Below are positions 8,616-19,482 of a stretch of DNA of 64,000 nt, in pieces; within the stretch, counting starts at the first letter, position 1, and every line of letters starts with the position of its first letter. The DNA lies in contig CAWERV010000012.1 in the NCBI GenBank assembly GCA_963811425.1, positions 1-64,000 on the forward strand, given 5' to 3'. The translations under genes and the position numbers were made by a program. Source of the DNA: DAHUXD01 sp963811425 (GTDB lineage: Bacteria > Acidobacteriota > Thermoanaerobaculia > UBA5066 > Gp7-AA6). Below the pieces are notes generated by a model, which did not search any database, had not been told where the DNA came from, and saw only the letters and a list, made by a program, of their open reading frames with translations.

Positions 8616-11291
8616 TCAGCGCGGAGGCAGGTCGATCAGCACGACGTCGGAGTTCTGGCGGTAGCGGTCGAAGAGAATCTGCTTGCCGTCGGGGGAGACG
8701 TCGAAGCTCTTCATGACGATCTGCCGGCTCAGATTCGTCAACGGCCGCTGCTGACCGGTCGCCAGATCGAGGAGCAAGAAGTTCTGCTGCCACAACACAC
8801 CCTTACTGACGACCAGACTCTTCCCGTCGGGCAGAAACCGGTACCGGTCGCCGGTGTTCCCGACCCAGATCTCTGGAAGCGGGAAAGGCCCGCTTGTCCG
8901 GCGTGATGCCCTGCAGCCGGACTGTCGCGGAGCCCTTGCCTTCGGAGTAGAGGATGAAACGTCCATCGGGCGACCAGACCGGATTGGAAATGACGGAGCT
9001 CGACTCCGTCGACCAGGCGTACGGGCGCCCCGCCATCCACGGGGACCTTGACGAGCGGGTTCGACTTGCCCTCGGTGGCGGCGATGGCGATCCATTTGCC
9101 TTCCGGAGACCACGATGGCGCGCCGCGAACTTCGAGCGACTCTGCAAGACGGCGCACGTCGGTGCCATCCGCGCCATCATGTAAAGGCGCGCACGTCCGT
9201 CGCGGCGGACAACGAAGCAGATCTGGGTGCCGTCCGGCGAGATGGCCGGCGCATTCGGCACGGCTCCTTCGCTCCCCTTCCACAGTTCTATGTCCGAGTC
9301 ATCTTTGAGCTTCCACAGTCCGTCTGCTGCTCCCTTCGATCCCAGATACAGGACGTAATCGGGCCCAAAGCGAGGCGCGGCCGCACGCACGGTCGGCAGT
9401 TTGAAGTGGCTCACAGCGGACTCATCGACGACGTGATCCGTGATCGGCACCGTCCAGAGGTCGCGGACCGGATTGGCCACCGTCGCGACCAGTCGATGGC
9501 CGTCGGCGCTGGCTGCCGACCGAAACGTACTCCTCGAGACCCGCGCTCACCACGTGCGGAACCCGCAGTTCGACGTCCATCGCGTAGAGCCCGGAACCGG
9601 AGCCGTCCTCTCGCGTGGCGGTGTAGATCAGAGTCCGATCGTCGAGCAGACTCGGGTACGCGACTTGCGAATTGTGGTGGGTCAGGCGCTCGGCGAACCC
9701 CGCCGGCTGAGGCGATTCGCCAGATGTCCATCTCGTCGGGAGGTATCCCTCGCACGAAATAGACGAAGCGCCCGTCCGGCGACCAGGTGACGTAGTGCTG
9801 GTGGATACCGGGCTTGGCCACGCAGATCTGCCTGGAGTTTGCCCCGTTCCGATCGGAAACGAAGATCGGATCGCCGGGATCCGGCGAGTAGTAGAGGATG
9901 CGGTCGTGGTCGGGTGACCATGCCGCCTCGACGGCACTCGGCAGGAAACGGCGCGGACACCCCACCGATCGTGGGCACGAGCAGGACGCTGTGTCGCTTT
10001 CCCGTCCGACGAGTTGATCCGGATACCAGACGTGAGCTCCCTCGCCGGAGAATCCAACGCCGTGAACGATCGGGTTGGCCAGAGACGGATCTCCGCCCTT
10101 CGTGAGATTCAGGAACTCACCACTGCCGACTTGACCCACCCAGACGTCGAATGGGCCGTCGCGATCGGCCAGGAAGGCCACGAACTGGCCGTCCGGGGAG
10201 ATGGCGGCGTCGAGTTCCGAGCCTTCCCAGTCGGTGAAGCGGCTGAAGCGAGCGCCTTCCAGGGGGTTCTTCCAGAAGAAGTCGCGCGGCTGCAGCCACC
10301 AGCCGGCGATCCCGAGCGCGACGAGAAGACCGTGGCCGCAATCGCCGCCGGAACACGCAAGCGCCACCGGATGCGGCCGTGAACGGGAAGGTCGTCGGGA
10401 GCCGACTGCGCCGACTGATCGGAGAGACGGTCCCGCACGCCCGCCAGGTCTTGCGCGAGGTCCAGCGTCGAGGCGTAGCGCTCCTCGGGGATCTTTCGAG
10501 AGGCAGCGCTCGACGATCCAGCGACACGAGGCGGGGATCTTCGGGTTGAGCGCGGCGATCGGCTGGCGGCTCGTCCTGGATGATGGCGGCCAGCGTCTGC
10601 GCGGCCGTGTCGCGCTGGAAGGCACGTCTTCCCGTCGCCAGCTCGTAGAGGATCGACGCCGAGGGAGAACTGGTCCGAGCGGAAGTCCAGCGCCCTGCCG
10701 CTCGCCTGCTCGGGCGACATGTAGCCGACGGTACCGAGGATGATCCCCTCTTCGGTGGACCCGCGAGTACGCGTGGCGCCTGTGTCCTCGCCGTCTCAGC
10801 TCGTGTCCGGCTGGATCAGCTTCGCCAGGCCGAAGTCGAGGATCTTGACGACGCCGTCCCGGTCACCATCAGGTTCTCCGGCTTGAGGTCCCGGTGCACG
10901 ATGCCCGCGGCGTGGGCCTTCGCCAGGCCGCTCGCGGCCTGGGCGGCGATCTGGGAGCAGCTTCCGCGTCGGAGGCGCGCCGGAGATGAGCAGCTCCCGC
11001 ACGGCTCTTGCCGTGCGACCAGCTCCATCGCGATGTAGGAGAGGCCGTCCGTCCGTCCGATCTCGTGGATCGTGACGATGTTGGGGTGATTGAGGGCCGA
11101 GGCCGCGCGCGCCTCGTTCTCGAAGCGGGAGAGGCGCGCCGCATCGGCCGACACCTCGGCAGGGAGCACCTTGATCGCCACCTCACGCCCGAGCCGCGTG
11201 TCCCGGCGCGGTAGACCTCGCCCATCCCGCCGGCGCCGAGCGGCGCGAGGATCTCGTAGGGGCCGAGCTTGGTGCCCGCAGGGAGCGTCAT
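8616..11291 (-). pseudogene. Ser/Thr kinase with PD40 propeller, multiply frameshifted
   Basis: The N-terminus MTLPAGTKLGPYEILAPLG starts at 11291. Kinase pieces follow in changing frames: VAIKVLPAEVS, HRDLKPENLM, VKILDFGLAKL, MSPEQASGR. They are followed by PD40 repeats (AAISPDGQFVAFLADRDG, VTWSPDGRFVYFVRG, PAISPDGTQICFVVRRDG) and the end SFDVSPDGKQILFDRY. The order and length match an ordinary 890-residue kinase-propeller protein, but at least eight frame changes are needed to read it. Neighbouring kinases of the same composition are almost clean, so true decay is more likely than random error, though clustered sequencing errors cannot be excluded. Confidence 0.8.
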
Positions 11292-11305
11292 CCGACCTGG
11301 TTACA

Positions 11306-11311
11306 ACTCTA
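11306..11311 (-). promoter_or_regulatory. TAGAGT -10-like box before kinase 4
   Basis: The minus strand has AGTGTAGAGTT about 14 bases before the ATG. The box is kept even though the gene behind it is broken. Confidence 0.45.
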
Positions 11312-11339
11312 CACTGCGGCCTCACGATGAAGGCGCGGG

Positions 11340-11380
11340 AGAGCAGTGGCTCCCCACATAGTTCCCAGTTGGAACCTGGG
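11340..11380. repeat. Kinase-array intergenic module, copy 3 (partial)
   Basis: Carries AGTGGCTCCCCACATAG and TTCCCAGTTGGAACC, which can form a short hairpin (GTTCC/GGAAC). The second half of the module is missing and is replaced by an unrelated coding relic. Confidence 0.55.
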
Positions 11381-11404
11381 AATTGCGGCAGGCTGCGGGC
11401 TGCC

Positions 11405-11491
11405 ATTTACTGCCCGGATAGCTCGGTCACACGCGGCCAGATGGCCGTCTTCTTAGTCAGGACGTTCGAACTGCAACTCTACGGGCCGTAG
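11405..11491 (+). pseudogene. C-terminal stub of a secreted-protein domain
   Basis: The plus strand reads YCPDSSVTRGQMAVFLVRTF, then ELQLYGP and a stop. The VTRxQMAVFL motif is typical of SLH-like C-terminal segments in secreted proteins. No body of such a protein precedes it; upstream is kinase and repeat sequence. I infer a leftover of a deleted exported protein gene. The remaining bases to 11,628 show no further gene. Confidence 0.5.
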
Positions 11492-11628
11492 TCGGTACGA
11501 CCACCACATCCTGCGGGATCGGGGAAGCGCCTGCTAGGCAGGCAGACACTCACCAAGCGCAGGCAACCCCGCCCGCGGCCTGTACGACCGCCGCCTCGCG
11601 GCAGGCTGGTTCCTGTTGAGGCTCCGGG

Positions 11629-12021
11629 CTACGGCTTGATGATGATCATTCCGTCGTGGGAGTGTCCTCCCTTGTGTTGGTCGTACTTGTATTTCTTTAT
11701 GACTGGCTGAGCGTCCGTGCCCCTCGGAAGGTTAGGGTTTATGGGCCCGGACCAGCATTCATTTCCGGTGCATTGACCGGGCAGGAAGTCCCAGTATTTC
11801 CCCGTCTTGTCCACTGCCATGTTAACAAACGGCTGTTGATTCGGAGTGGCTGGAATTCCATTCACAGAGGCGTTGGCAATCGGGAAACGGATCATGAATG
11901 TTTTCGGCGTTTCGTTAATGTCGTCTGAATGCCATTCGATGTCCTCCGTGGGGTCCTTGAAGTTCAGTTCGAGCCAGAGTTCCGCGGGTGTAGGTCCGAT
12001 CTCCATCTTGTGCTTAGCCAT
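11629..12021 (-). CDS. Hypothetical protein, 130 residues
   Basis: I do not recognise the family with certainty. The start is the ATG at 12021, because GGAGGAGAC stands just before it; a longer frame to 12036 lacks a ribosome site. The protein has no signal peptide or membrane segment. It is rich in alternating polar and hydrophobic stretches suggesting a beta-sandwich (IEWHSDDINETPKTFMIRFP, KYKYDQHKGG, GMIIIKP), with a CTGNEC pair that could form a disulfide. Base composition is lower in GC than the kinases around it, so it may have arrived by transfer. The ending YKYD...IIIKP resembles small cupredoxin-like hypothetical proteins, but this is only an impression. Confidence 0.65.
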   Translation of the reverse strand: MAKHKMEIGPTPAELWLELNFKDPTEDIEWHSDDINETPKTFMIRFPIANASVNGIPATPNQQPFVNMAVDKTGKYWDFLPGQCTGNECWSGPINPNLPRGTDAQPVIKKYKYDQHKGGHSHDGMIIIKP

Positions 12022-12033
12022 TGTCTCCTCCCT

Positions 12034-12366
12034 CAAGAGCCGAGCCGCAAGATGCGGCGCGGCGACGTTCGAGCGGTAGGCGTGGGATATCGCCGGCGGC
12101 GAAACAGCGCAGGCGGAAGCCGGCGGATGATAAGGCGGCGCGGCGGTGTAGGCCCGCGAAAAGCCCCCGAAAGGTGCGACCTTTCCGCACGGAAACCGCT
12201 TCCGTGTGTCGGGGAGCGCGTCACGGCCGCCACAACTACGAACTCCAAAGAGGTGGCGTGGAGCCTATCAAGCTAGGAGTAGCTGTCGAGCGTTAGCGGG
12301 GCTCAAAATCGTTTGGGAAGACTAGAGCGCGACCTCACACGTCGCGCCATGAACCGCTGGCCCTTG
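12034..12366. other. Gene-free stretch
   Basis: No coding region, RNA gene or clear repeat is seen here. A small inverted pair (GAAAGGTGCGACCTTTC) lies near 12170. Confidence 0.4.
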
Positions 12367-12369
12367 CCC

Positions 12370-12433
12370 ATCTCGCGCCGAGCGGCGCGAGGATCTCGTA
12401 GGGTCCGAGACGGGTCCCGGCTGAAAGTGTCAT
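12370..12433 (-). pseudogene. Kinase N-terminus relic with its promoter
   Basis: From 12433 the minus strand reads MTLSAGTRLGPYEILAPLGA and then leaves the kinase sequence. TAGAAT lies at 12452-12457, 18 bases before the ATG, where the intact kinases have TAGAGT. This is the front end of another lost kinase gene. The 310 bases from 12434 to 12744 hold no other gene I can support. Confidence 0.8.
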
Positions 12434-12744
12434 CGGACGGCCGCTGCGCGGATTCTATGCTTCTAGGCAGCGGTCCGACGGGTAGCTGCGGACGTAGGAT
12501 TCAGCGTCATGGGGTTCGCGGGTGACTTTGCGACTGACGGTGTGTGGATCGTTGCTTGCCCCAAATCGAGCGATCGGCACGACCTTCGTGTTCCGAAGCA
12601 TCCGTTCTCTCCAGCGCAGGGCGTGACTTGCGATAAGGGTCACCAGTACGTCTGGGCCGAGGCAAGGGCTCTGGCCGCTCATTCGGGAGAGGTTAGACGC
12701 GATCTGCTGACGCGCCGCCCGTTGGCTGCCGAAGGGAGCAGAAG

Positions 12745-12987
12745 ATGACCATCGGAGTCACCCGCAACTTTCTTCTATGGTGTACGGTCATCAACTACGG
12801 AATATTGCTGCTGTGGTTCCTCGTGTTCGTGTTTGCGCATGATTGGCTTCATCGGATCCATGGCAGATGGTTCCGGCTGTCCCGTGAGCAGTTCGATGCT
12901 CTTCACTACGCCGGGATGAGCATCTTCAAGATAGGAATTCTTCTGTTCAATCTGGTGCCTCTCATCGTTTTGTCTATCGTCGGGTAG
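12745..12987 (+). CDS. Small membrane protein, DUF6868-like
   Basis: 80 residues with two strong hydrophobic helices (about 8-32 and 56-78) joined by a loop with HDWLHRIHGRWFRLSREQFD. This pattern fits a widespread family of small inner-membrane proteins (DUF6868, from memory); the function is unknown. The ATG is preceded by GGGAGCAGAAG. It is followed 10 bases later by a VOC-family gene, so the two may be co-transcribed. Confidence 0.7.
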   Translation: MTIGVTRNFLLWCTVINYGILLLWFLVFVFAHDWLHRIHGRWFRLSREQFDALHYAGMSIFKIGILLFNLVPLIVLSIVG

Positions 12988-12997
12988 GGGGGCGGCC

Positions 12998-13402
12998 ATG
13001 ATCATTGGTGCGCACTCGATCATCTACAGCAAGGCCCCGGAAGCCGACCGAGCCTTTCTTCGTGACGTGCTCAAGCTGCCGAGTATCGACGTGGGCAGCG
13101 GCTGGCTAATCTTCGGCCTCCCACCGGCGGAGGTGGCCGTACACCCATCGGAGAAGAACAACGTTCATGACTTCTATCTAATGTGCGCCGACGTTGAGGC
13201 CTTCGCCGGGAAGTTGGGCAAGCTCGGCGTCCGATGCAGCCCTATCCAGAACTTGGGTTGGGGCATGCGAACAGACGTGACGCTACCGGGTGGCGGAAAG
13301 CTCGGCATCTACCAACCGAGGCACGCCCGACCTAAAGCTATGGCCGTGCGGAGGATTGGAAGCCGGGGGAAAGCCAGTGCCAAGAGGGCGAAGGCCGTCT
13401 AG
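12998..13402 (+). CDS. VOC/glyoxalase-fold protein
   Basis: 134 residues. MIIGAHSIIYSKAPEADRAF begins the first beta-alpha-beta unit of a vicinal-oxygen-chelate fold, and HDFYLMCADVEAF plus GGGKLGIYQPRH make the second half. Such proteins act as dioxygenases, isomerases or antibiotic-binding proteins. The substrate cannot be told here, and the metal residues are not all obvious. The C-terminal 25 residues are basic (RRIGSRGKASAKRAKAV). It probably shares a transcript with the small membrane protein before it. Confidence 0.75.
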   Translation: MIIGAHSIIYSKAPEADRAFLRDVLKLPSIDVGSGWLIFGLPPAEVAVHPSEKNNVHDFYLMCADVEAFAGKLGKLGVRCSPIQNLGWGMRTDVTLPGGGKLGIYQPRHARPKAMAVRRIGSRGKASAKRAKAV

Positions 13403-13456
13403 AAGGCGGGGACGGCAGACGAAGAGAGGAAGATTCCAGCCGTCGCCTGCCGCTAG

Positions 13457-13723
13457 CACGACTTGCGGCATACGTTCTGCACGCGGTTGCTCGGCCGAAG
13501 GAACGGTCTTCCGATCCTGGCAGCGCTCATGGGATGGTCCGCAGCAACAACGGTACGCATGGCGAAGCGCTACGGACATATCTCCACCGACGTTCTCCGC
13601 GACGCTGTCACCGGCCTCGACGCTCCGATTCTTGAAGGCAAGGGGGCACAAAAAGGGGCACAGTCTCAATCGGAGCTTGCCGCGACAGTGGCTAACTGGT
13701 CGAAAGGATGGCTCCCCACATAG
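13457..13723 (+). pseudogene. Tyrosine recombinase (integrase) C-terminal relic
   Basis: Reads HDLRHTFCTRLLGRRNGLPI and then LAALMGWSAATTV...KRYGHIS. This is the box-II part of a phage-type integrase with the catalytic His and Arg of HxLRH and the Tyr of KRYGHIS; the usual GHS is GWS. The N-terminal DNA-binding and core parts are missing, and no start codon or ribosome site fits. The frame ends in GWLPT and a stop, and those last codons are the same TGGCTCCCCACATAG that opens the repeated module between the kinases. It points to an old integrative element in this patch. Confidence 0.75.
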
Positions 13724-13767
13724 TTTCAGCTGGCTACGCCAATTGGTGCGCCTCCGAGCCGCCTCGT
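13708..13767. repeat. Kinase-array intergenic module, copy 4 (degenerate)
   Basis: Starts with TGGCTCCCCACATAG inside the end of the integrase relic. It continues with CTCCGAGCCGCCTCGTAGG and GGGGCTGCTTCGCGCC, which match the second half of copies 1 and 2. Confidence 0.5.
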
Positions 13768-13812
13768 AGGCGGGGCTGCTTCGCGCCGGCAACGAGCCTC
13801 TGGAACCTCGGT
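13768..13812 (-). pseudogene. TPR-kinase C-terminus relic, short
   Basis: The minus strand reads PRFQRLVAGAK, matching the kinase ending PRFQKLVAGGK, but the stop codon is lost. Like the stub at 8402, it directly follows the intergenic module. Confidence 0.6.
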
Positions 13813-13834
13813 GCGCACGATCGCGACATGTTCC

Positions 13835-16546
<2,712 letters not shown>

Positions 16547-16561
16547 CGAACTCTGGCGAGA

Positions 16562-16567
16562 ACTCTA
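16562..16567 (-). promoter_or_regulatory. TAGAGT -10-like box before kinase 5
   Basis: The minus strand has GTGTAGAGTT 15 bases before the ATG, the same element as before the other four kinases. Confidence 0.5.
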
Positions 16568-16602
16568 CACCGCGGGTTGCGAGGATCAGACGTGGGAGAG
16601 TA

Positions 16603-16678
16603 GTGGCTCCTCAGAGAGGATTTGAACCTCTAACCCTCCGGTTAACAGCCGGATGCTCTACCGTTGAGCTACTGAGGA
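16603..16678 (-). tRNA. tRNA-Asn (GUU)
   Basis: A full cloverleaf of 76 bases. The acceptor TCCTCAG pairs with CTGAGGA, the D arm is GCTCAACGGTAGAGC, the anticodon loop is CTGTTAACC with GTT, and the T arm contains GTTCAAATC. CCA is encoded. The CCA end lies beside GAGAGTAGTGGCTCC, a sequence also found in the kinase intergenic modules. Confidence 0.95.
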
Positions 16679-16694
16679 ATAGAGCGGACCGGGA

Positions 16695-16723
16695 AGGGTA
16701 ACGGAGGCGGGGCGGGGTGTCAA
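16695..16723 (-). promoter_or_regulatory. Sigma-70 promoter for tRNA-Asn
   Basis: The minus strand reads TTGACA, 17 bases, TACCCT, ending 16 bases before the tRNA 5' end. The -35 box is perfect; the -10 box is weak but well spaced. Confidence 0.6.
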
Positions 16724-16738
16724 CCGCCGCCCGTGGCC

Positions 16739-17254
16739 TCACTTCCTGGGTGGGAACAGGACTATGTACTTCCCGTACCCCTCGATCTCGAGCCGGTCGA
16801 CCGGCACGAAGCGGATTGCGGCGGAGTTGATGCAGTAGCGCAGGCCCGTCGGCTGCGGTCCGTCGTTGAAGACGTGGCCGAGGTGGGAGTCGGCGTGGGC
16901 CGAGCGCACCTCGGTGCCGTAGAAGAAGCTGCCCTTCTCGGCCTGCTTGACGTTCTCGAGCGGCTTCCAGAAGCTCGGCCAGCCCGTGCCGGATTCGTAC
17001 TTCTCGAGCGAGCAGAAGAGCGGCTCGCCGGAGACGACGTCGACGTAGATCCCCGCGTCCGTCGTGTGCGCGTACTGGCCCGTGAAGGCGGGCTCGGTTC
17101 CGGAGTGCTGGGTGACCTGGTACTGAATCGGCGAGAGCTTGCGCTGGAGCTCGGCGTCCGACGGTTTGACGAAGGCCGCGGGGCTCCAGCCCTTCGGCAC
17201 CGCAGTCGGGGACGGCGGGACGAGTGCAAGGACGAACGCAACGATCCTGATCAT
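16739..17254 (-). CDS. msrB: Peptide-methionine (R)-S-oxide reductase, exported
   Basis: 171 residues; reduces methionine-R-sulfoxide in damaged proteins. A hydrophobic N-terminus (MIRIVAFVLALVPPSPTAV) suggests export. MsrB signatures are clear: YHTTDAG-type segment (AHTTDAGIYVDVVSGEPLF), SGTGWPSFWKP, RSAHADSHLGHVF, and catalytic Cys in RYCINSAAIRF. The structural zinc CxxC pairs of some MsrBs are absent. The start ATG overlaps the stop of msrA, so the two are translationally coupled. Confidence 0.93.
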   Translation of the reverse strand: MIRIVAFVLALVPPSPTAVPKGWSPAAFVKPSDAELQRKLSPIQYQVTQHSGTEPAFTGQYAHTTDAGIYVDVVSGEPLFCSLEKYESGTGWPSFWKPLENVKQAEKGSFFYGTEVRSAHADSHLGHVFNDGPQPTGLRYCINSAAIRFVPVDRLEIEGYGKYIVLFPPRK

Positions 17255-17877
17255 GGCTTGCCCTTCGCTTCCACCGGCGTCACGCCCCAGATCTGCTCGA
17301 GCAGAGCGTCGCGGCCGCAGCCCTTGCGGTAGAGGCCGTAGCGGAACGGGTTCTTCTTCGAGTAGTCCTGGTGGTACTCCTCGGCCGGGTAGAACACCGA
17401 CGCCGGAACGATCTGCGTCACGACCTTCGCCTTCAACTTCTGCTCGACCCGCTTCTTCGACTCTTCCGCGACGCGCCGCTGCGCGTCGTCGTGAAAGAAG
17501 ATGACGGTGCGGTACTGCTCGCCGCGGTCGCAGAACTGGCCGTTCTCGGTCAGCGGATCGATGTTCTCCCAGTACACCTCGACGAGCTTTTCGTACGTGA
17601 CCTTCGACGGATCGAAGACCACCTCGACCGACTCGGCGTGCCCGGTGCCGCCGGAGCTCACCTGCTCGTAGGTCGGGTTCTTGACCGAGCCGCCCGTGTA
17701 GCCCGAGGTCACCGAAACGACCCCCGGCAGCTTCTCGAACTCCGCCTCCATGCACCAGAAGCAGCCGCCGGCAAAGGTCGCCTTCGCGGGGGCGGGTTTC
17801 TGCGGCGCATCTGCCGCCAACCGCGCCGCCGCGCAGAGAAGTAAGGCCGCAACGGCGATCGCACGCTGACGTTTCAT
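17251..17877 (-). CDS. msrA: Peptide-methionine (S)-S-oxide reductase, exported
   Basis: Reduces methionine-S-sulfoxide. The signal peptide MKRQRAIAVAALLLCAAARL leads to the catalytic motif GGCFWCMEAEF, then SGYTGG, GTGHAESVEV and YHQDY, all typical of MsrA. The start chosen is the ATG at 17877, which gives a proper signal sequence; an upstream frame to 17904 would spoil it. Together with msrB it forms an envelope repair pair for both sulfoxide isomers. Confidence 0.93.
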   Translation of the reverse strand: MKRQRAIAVAALLLCAAARLAADAPQKPAPAKATFAGGCFWCMEAEFEKLPGVVSVTSGYTGGSVKNPTYEQVSSGGTGHAESVEVVFDPSKVTYEKLVEVYWENIDPLTENGQFCDRGEQYRTVIFFHDDAQRRVAEESKKRVEQKLKAKVVTQIVPASVFYPAEEYHQDYSKKNPFRYGLYRKGCGRDALLEQIWGVTPVEAKGKP

Positions 17878-17945
17878 GTGTTTCCCTCGGACTCGAATCA
17901 ACACCCGGGAAGGCCAGCCATTCCCGCCTCAGGAATCCTTAATGT

Positions 17946-18422
17946 CTACTGCGCCCGCGCGCCGGCTGGATTCCACTGCGCCCAGGCGACCCTCCACGTT
18001 CCGTTCTCGGCGACGAGGCGCAAGTCGAAGTCGTACGTCGCCGACGACGGAAAGAGGCCCTCGAGCCCGCCGATCTTGCGGGGCTGGCCGGACATCTCGG
18101 CCGAGAGCCGCACGCGGGCCGCGCCCTCTCCGCGCTCGATCCGGACATCGCGGATCGAGACACTCAGGATCTCGTATGCCGCGAAATAGCGGCCGACGTT
18201 CGCCTTCGCGTCCGCGAGGCCGGATCCATCCGCAGCCTCGAAATTCGCGGCGACGTGATCGAAGAGCGCCCCGGCGTCGCGGGCGTTGGCCGCCTTCACC
18301 ATGGCGTCGAGCGACTCGCGCACGGGGTCGTCCGGGCGGGCGCAGGAGGCCGTTCCGCCGACGGCGGCGACAAGCGCAAGGGCGAAGGCGAAGGACCGGG
18401 CAACCATCTTCACGGCGCCCAT
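17946..18422 (-). CDS. NTF2-like (SnoaL-fold) lipoprotein, function unknown
   Basis: 158 residues. The signal sequence ends in a lipobox-like GTASC, so it is probably a lipoprotein. The rest has the alpha-plus-beta pattern of an NTF2-like domain: VRESLDAMVKAANARDAGAL, VGRYFAAYEILSVSIRDVRI, and the strand WRVAWAQWNP at the end. No catalytic residues can be assigned. AGGAGAGA precedes the ATG at 18422. It sits 16 bases before the SdpI-like gene on the same strand. Confidence 0.7.
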   Translation of the reverse strand: MGAVKMVARSFAFALALVAAVGGTASCARPDDPVRESLDAMVKAANARDAGALFDHVAANFEAADGSGLADAKANVGRYFAAYEILSVSIRDVRIERGEGAARVRLSAEMSGQPRKIGGLEGLFPSSATYDFDLRLVAENGTWRVAWAQWNPAGARAQ

Positions 18423-18438
18423 TCTCTCCTGCCGCGGT

Positions 18439-19107
18439 CTACGAGGCCGGACGCGGGCTGGCCGGAGCGCCGTCGATCTTCCGGTAGATCACGTACGAGT
18501 AGACGACCGGGATCAGGGAGGCGACGAAAAGGGCGGCAACGATCGGCCAGAAGCCGAGGCCGAGAACCGCGCTCGCGACGATGACGAGGCCGGCCGCGAC
18601 GAAGCATTTGCCGCCGAGCCGGTGCGTGCGGTACCAGACTTCCTCGTTCGCGAGCGTCCACGGGGTGCGGATGCCAACGAAGAAATTGCGCGTCACCTTG
18701 CCCAGGAAATTGCCGATCAGGACGAAGAGGACGCCCATGCCCCCGAGCAGTGCGCGCTCGGAAATCCGGCCGTGGTTCTTCGCAGCCTGAAACACCAGCA
18801 CGCCGACGAGCAGCATGTACGCGAGGATGGCGACGCGCAGGAATCCCCACGCGCGGATGAAGGGATCCATCTCGAAGCCGCGCGGCGAGATCCGGGGCAG
18901 CACGAGGAAGACCAGCCAGAGGACCGCCATGATGATCGGGAAGAGCATCACGCCCCAGAACTTCGGCATCCAGCCGTTGACCTGGCCGGCCGCGTTCCAG
19001 TGCGACGGCATCGGGTCCGGCAGGCCCGGGTACATCACGGCGGCCAGCGCGAAGCCCGCGAGGACGAGCAGGAGCCCGACCAGGTCGAACATCCTCTTGA
19101 CGTTCAC
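18439..19107 (-). CDS. SdpI-family membrane protein
   Basis: 222 residues with about six transmembrane helices and the DUF1648 start (MYPGLPDPMPSHWNAAGQVN) seen in SdpI proteins. In Bacillus, SdpI gives immunity to the toxin SdpC and holds the repressor SdpR at the membrane. Later motifs IGNFLGKVTRNFFVGIRTPW and NEEVWYRTHR fit the SdpI C-terminal domain. Its start overlaps the stop of the SdpR-like gene by four bases. No sdpC-like gene is visible, so here it may serve envelope stress or immunity against foreign toxins. Confidence 0.88.
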   Translation of the reverse strand: MNVKRMFDLVGLLLVLAGFALAAVMYPGLPDPMPSHWNAAGQVNGWMPKFWGVMLFPIIMAVLWLVFLVLPRISPRGFEMDPFIRAWGFLRVAILAYMLLVGVLVFQAAKNHGRISERALLGGMGVLFVLIGNFLGKVTRNFFVGIRTPWTLANEEVWYRTHRLGGKCFVAAGLVIVASAVLGLGFWPIVAALFVASLIPVVYSYVIYRKIDGAPASPRPAS

Positions 19108-19394
19108 GAGGCACCTCCATCCGGCCTCTCGACGTGGAACATCTCCGCCAGAGCGGAGGCCACATCCTCGAAGACCGTCGTATTGAGCGAATACACGATG
19201 CTCTGCCCCCGGCGCTCGGAGCGGATCAGGTCGGCCGATTTCAGCACGCCGTAGTGGTGCGAGAGCGAGGCCATCGAGATCGGAAACTCCCCGGCGATTT
19301 CGCCGGCGCTGCGCGAGCCCGCCTTCAGGATGGCGAGGATCCGCCGTCGGTTCGGGTCGGCGAGGGCGCGGAAGACCTGCTCGGAGCGGAGCAT
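19104..19394 (-). CDS. ArsR/SdpR-family transcriptional repressor
   Basis: 96-residue winged-helix protein: VFRALADPNRRRILAILKAG, then SISMASLSHHYGVLKSADLI-type recognition helix (ISMASLSHHYGVLKSADLI) and GQSIVYSLN as the wing. There are no metal-binding Cys residues, unlike ArsR itself, which fits the SdpR branch. It probably controls its own operon with the SdpI gene. The AT-rich stretch 19395-19440 upstream (GCTAAATATCAAATG at the start) is the likely promoter and operator. Confidence 0.88.
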   Translation of the reverse strand: MLRSEQVFRALADPNRRRILAILKAGSRSAGEIAGEFPISMASLSHHYGVLKSADLIRSERRGQSIVYSLNTTVFEDVASALAEMFHVERPDGGAS

Positions 19395-19482
19395 TTGATA
19401 TTTAGCCTACCATCTAATTACATCAGGTCGCCACTCGAGTTTCAGGCAAATCAACCTCCTGATTCAGCAATTGTTTAGGCAC

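Noticed and set aside
12685..12744. Integron attC core-like GTTAGAC before the small membrane protein gene
   Set aside because: No matching RYYYAAC arm or symmetric hairpin lies upstream within 150 bases, and none follows the VOC gene, so a gene-cassette site is not supported.
13403..13830. Active phage or integrative element
   Set aside because: Only the last third of an integrase remains, without excision genes, phage genes or paired attachment sites.
16597..16632. Kinase intergenic modules as degenerate tRNA-Asn copies
   Set aside because: Only the flank GAGAGTAGTGGCTCC is shared; the T arm and anticodon arm do not align, so a tRNA origin is not shown.
17251..17877. Selenocysteine form of MsrA, prompted by selB
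   Set aside because: The catalytic codon in GGCFWC is an ordinary Cys codon and there is no in-frame UGA.
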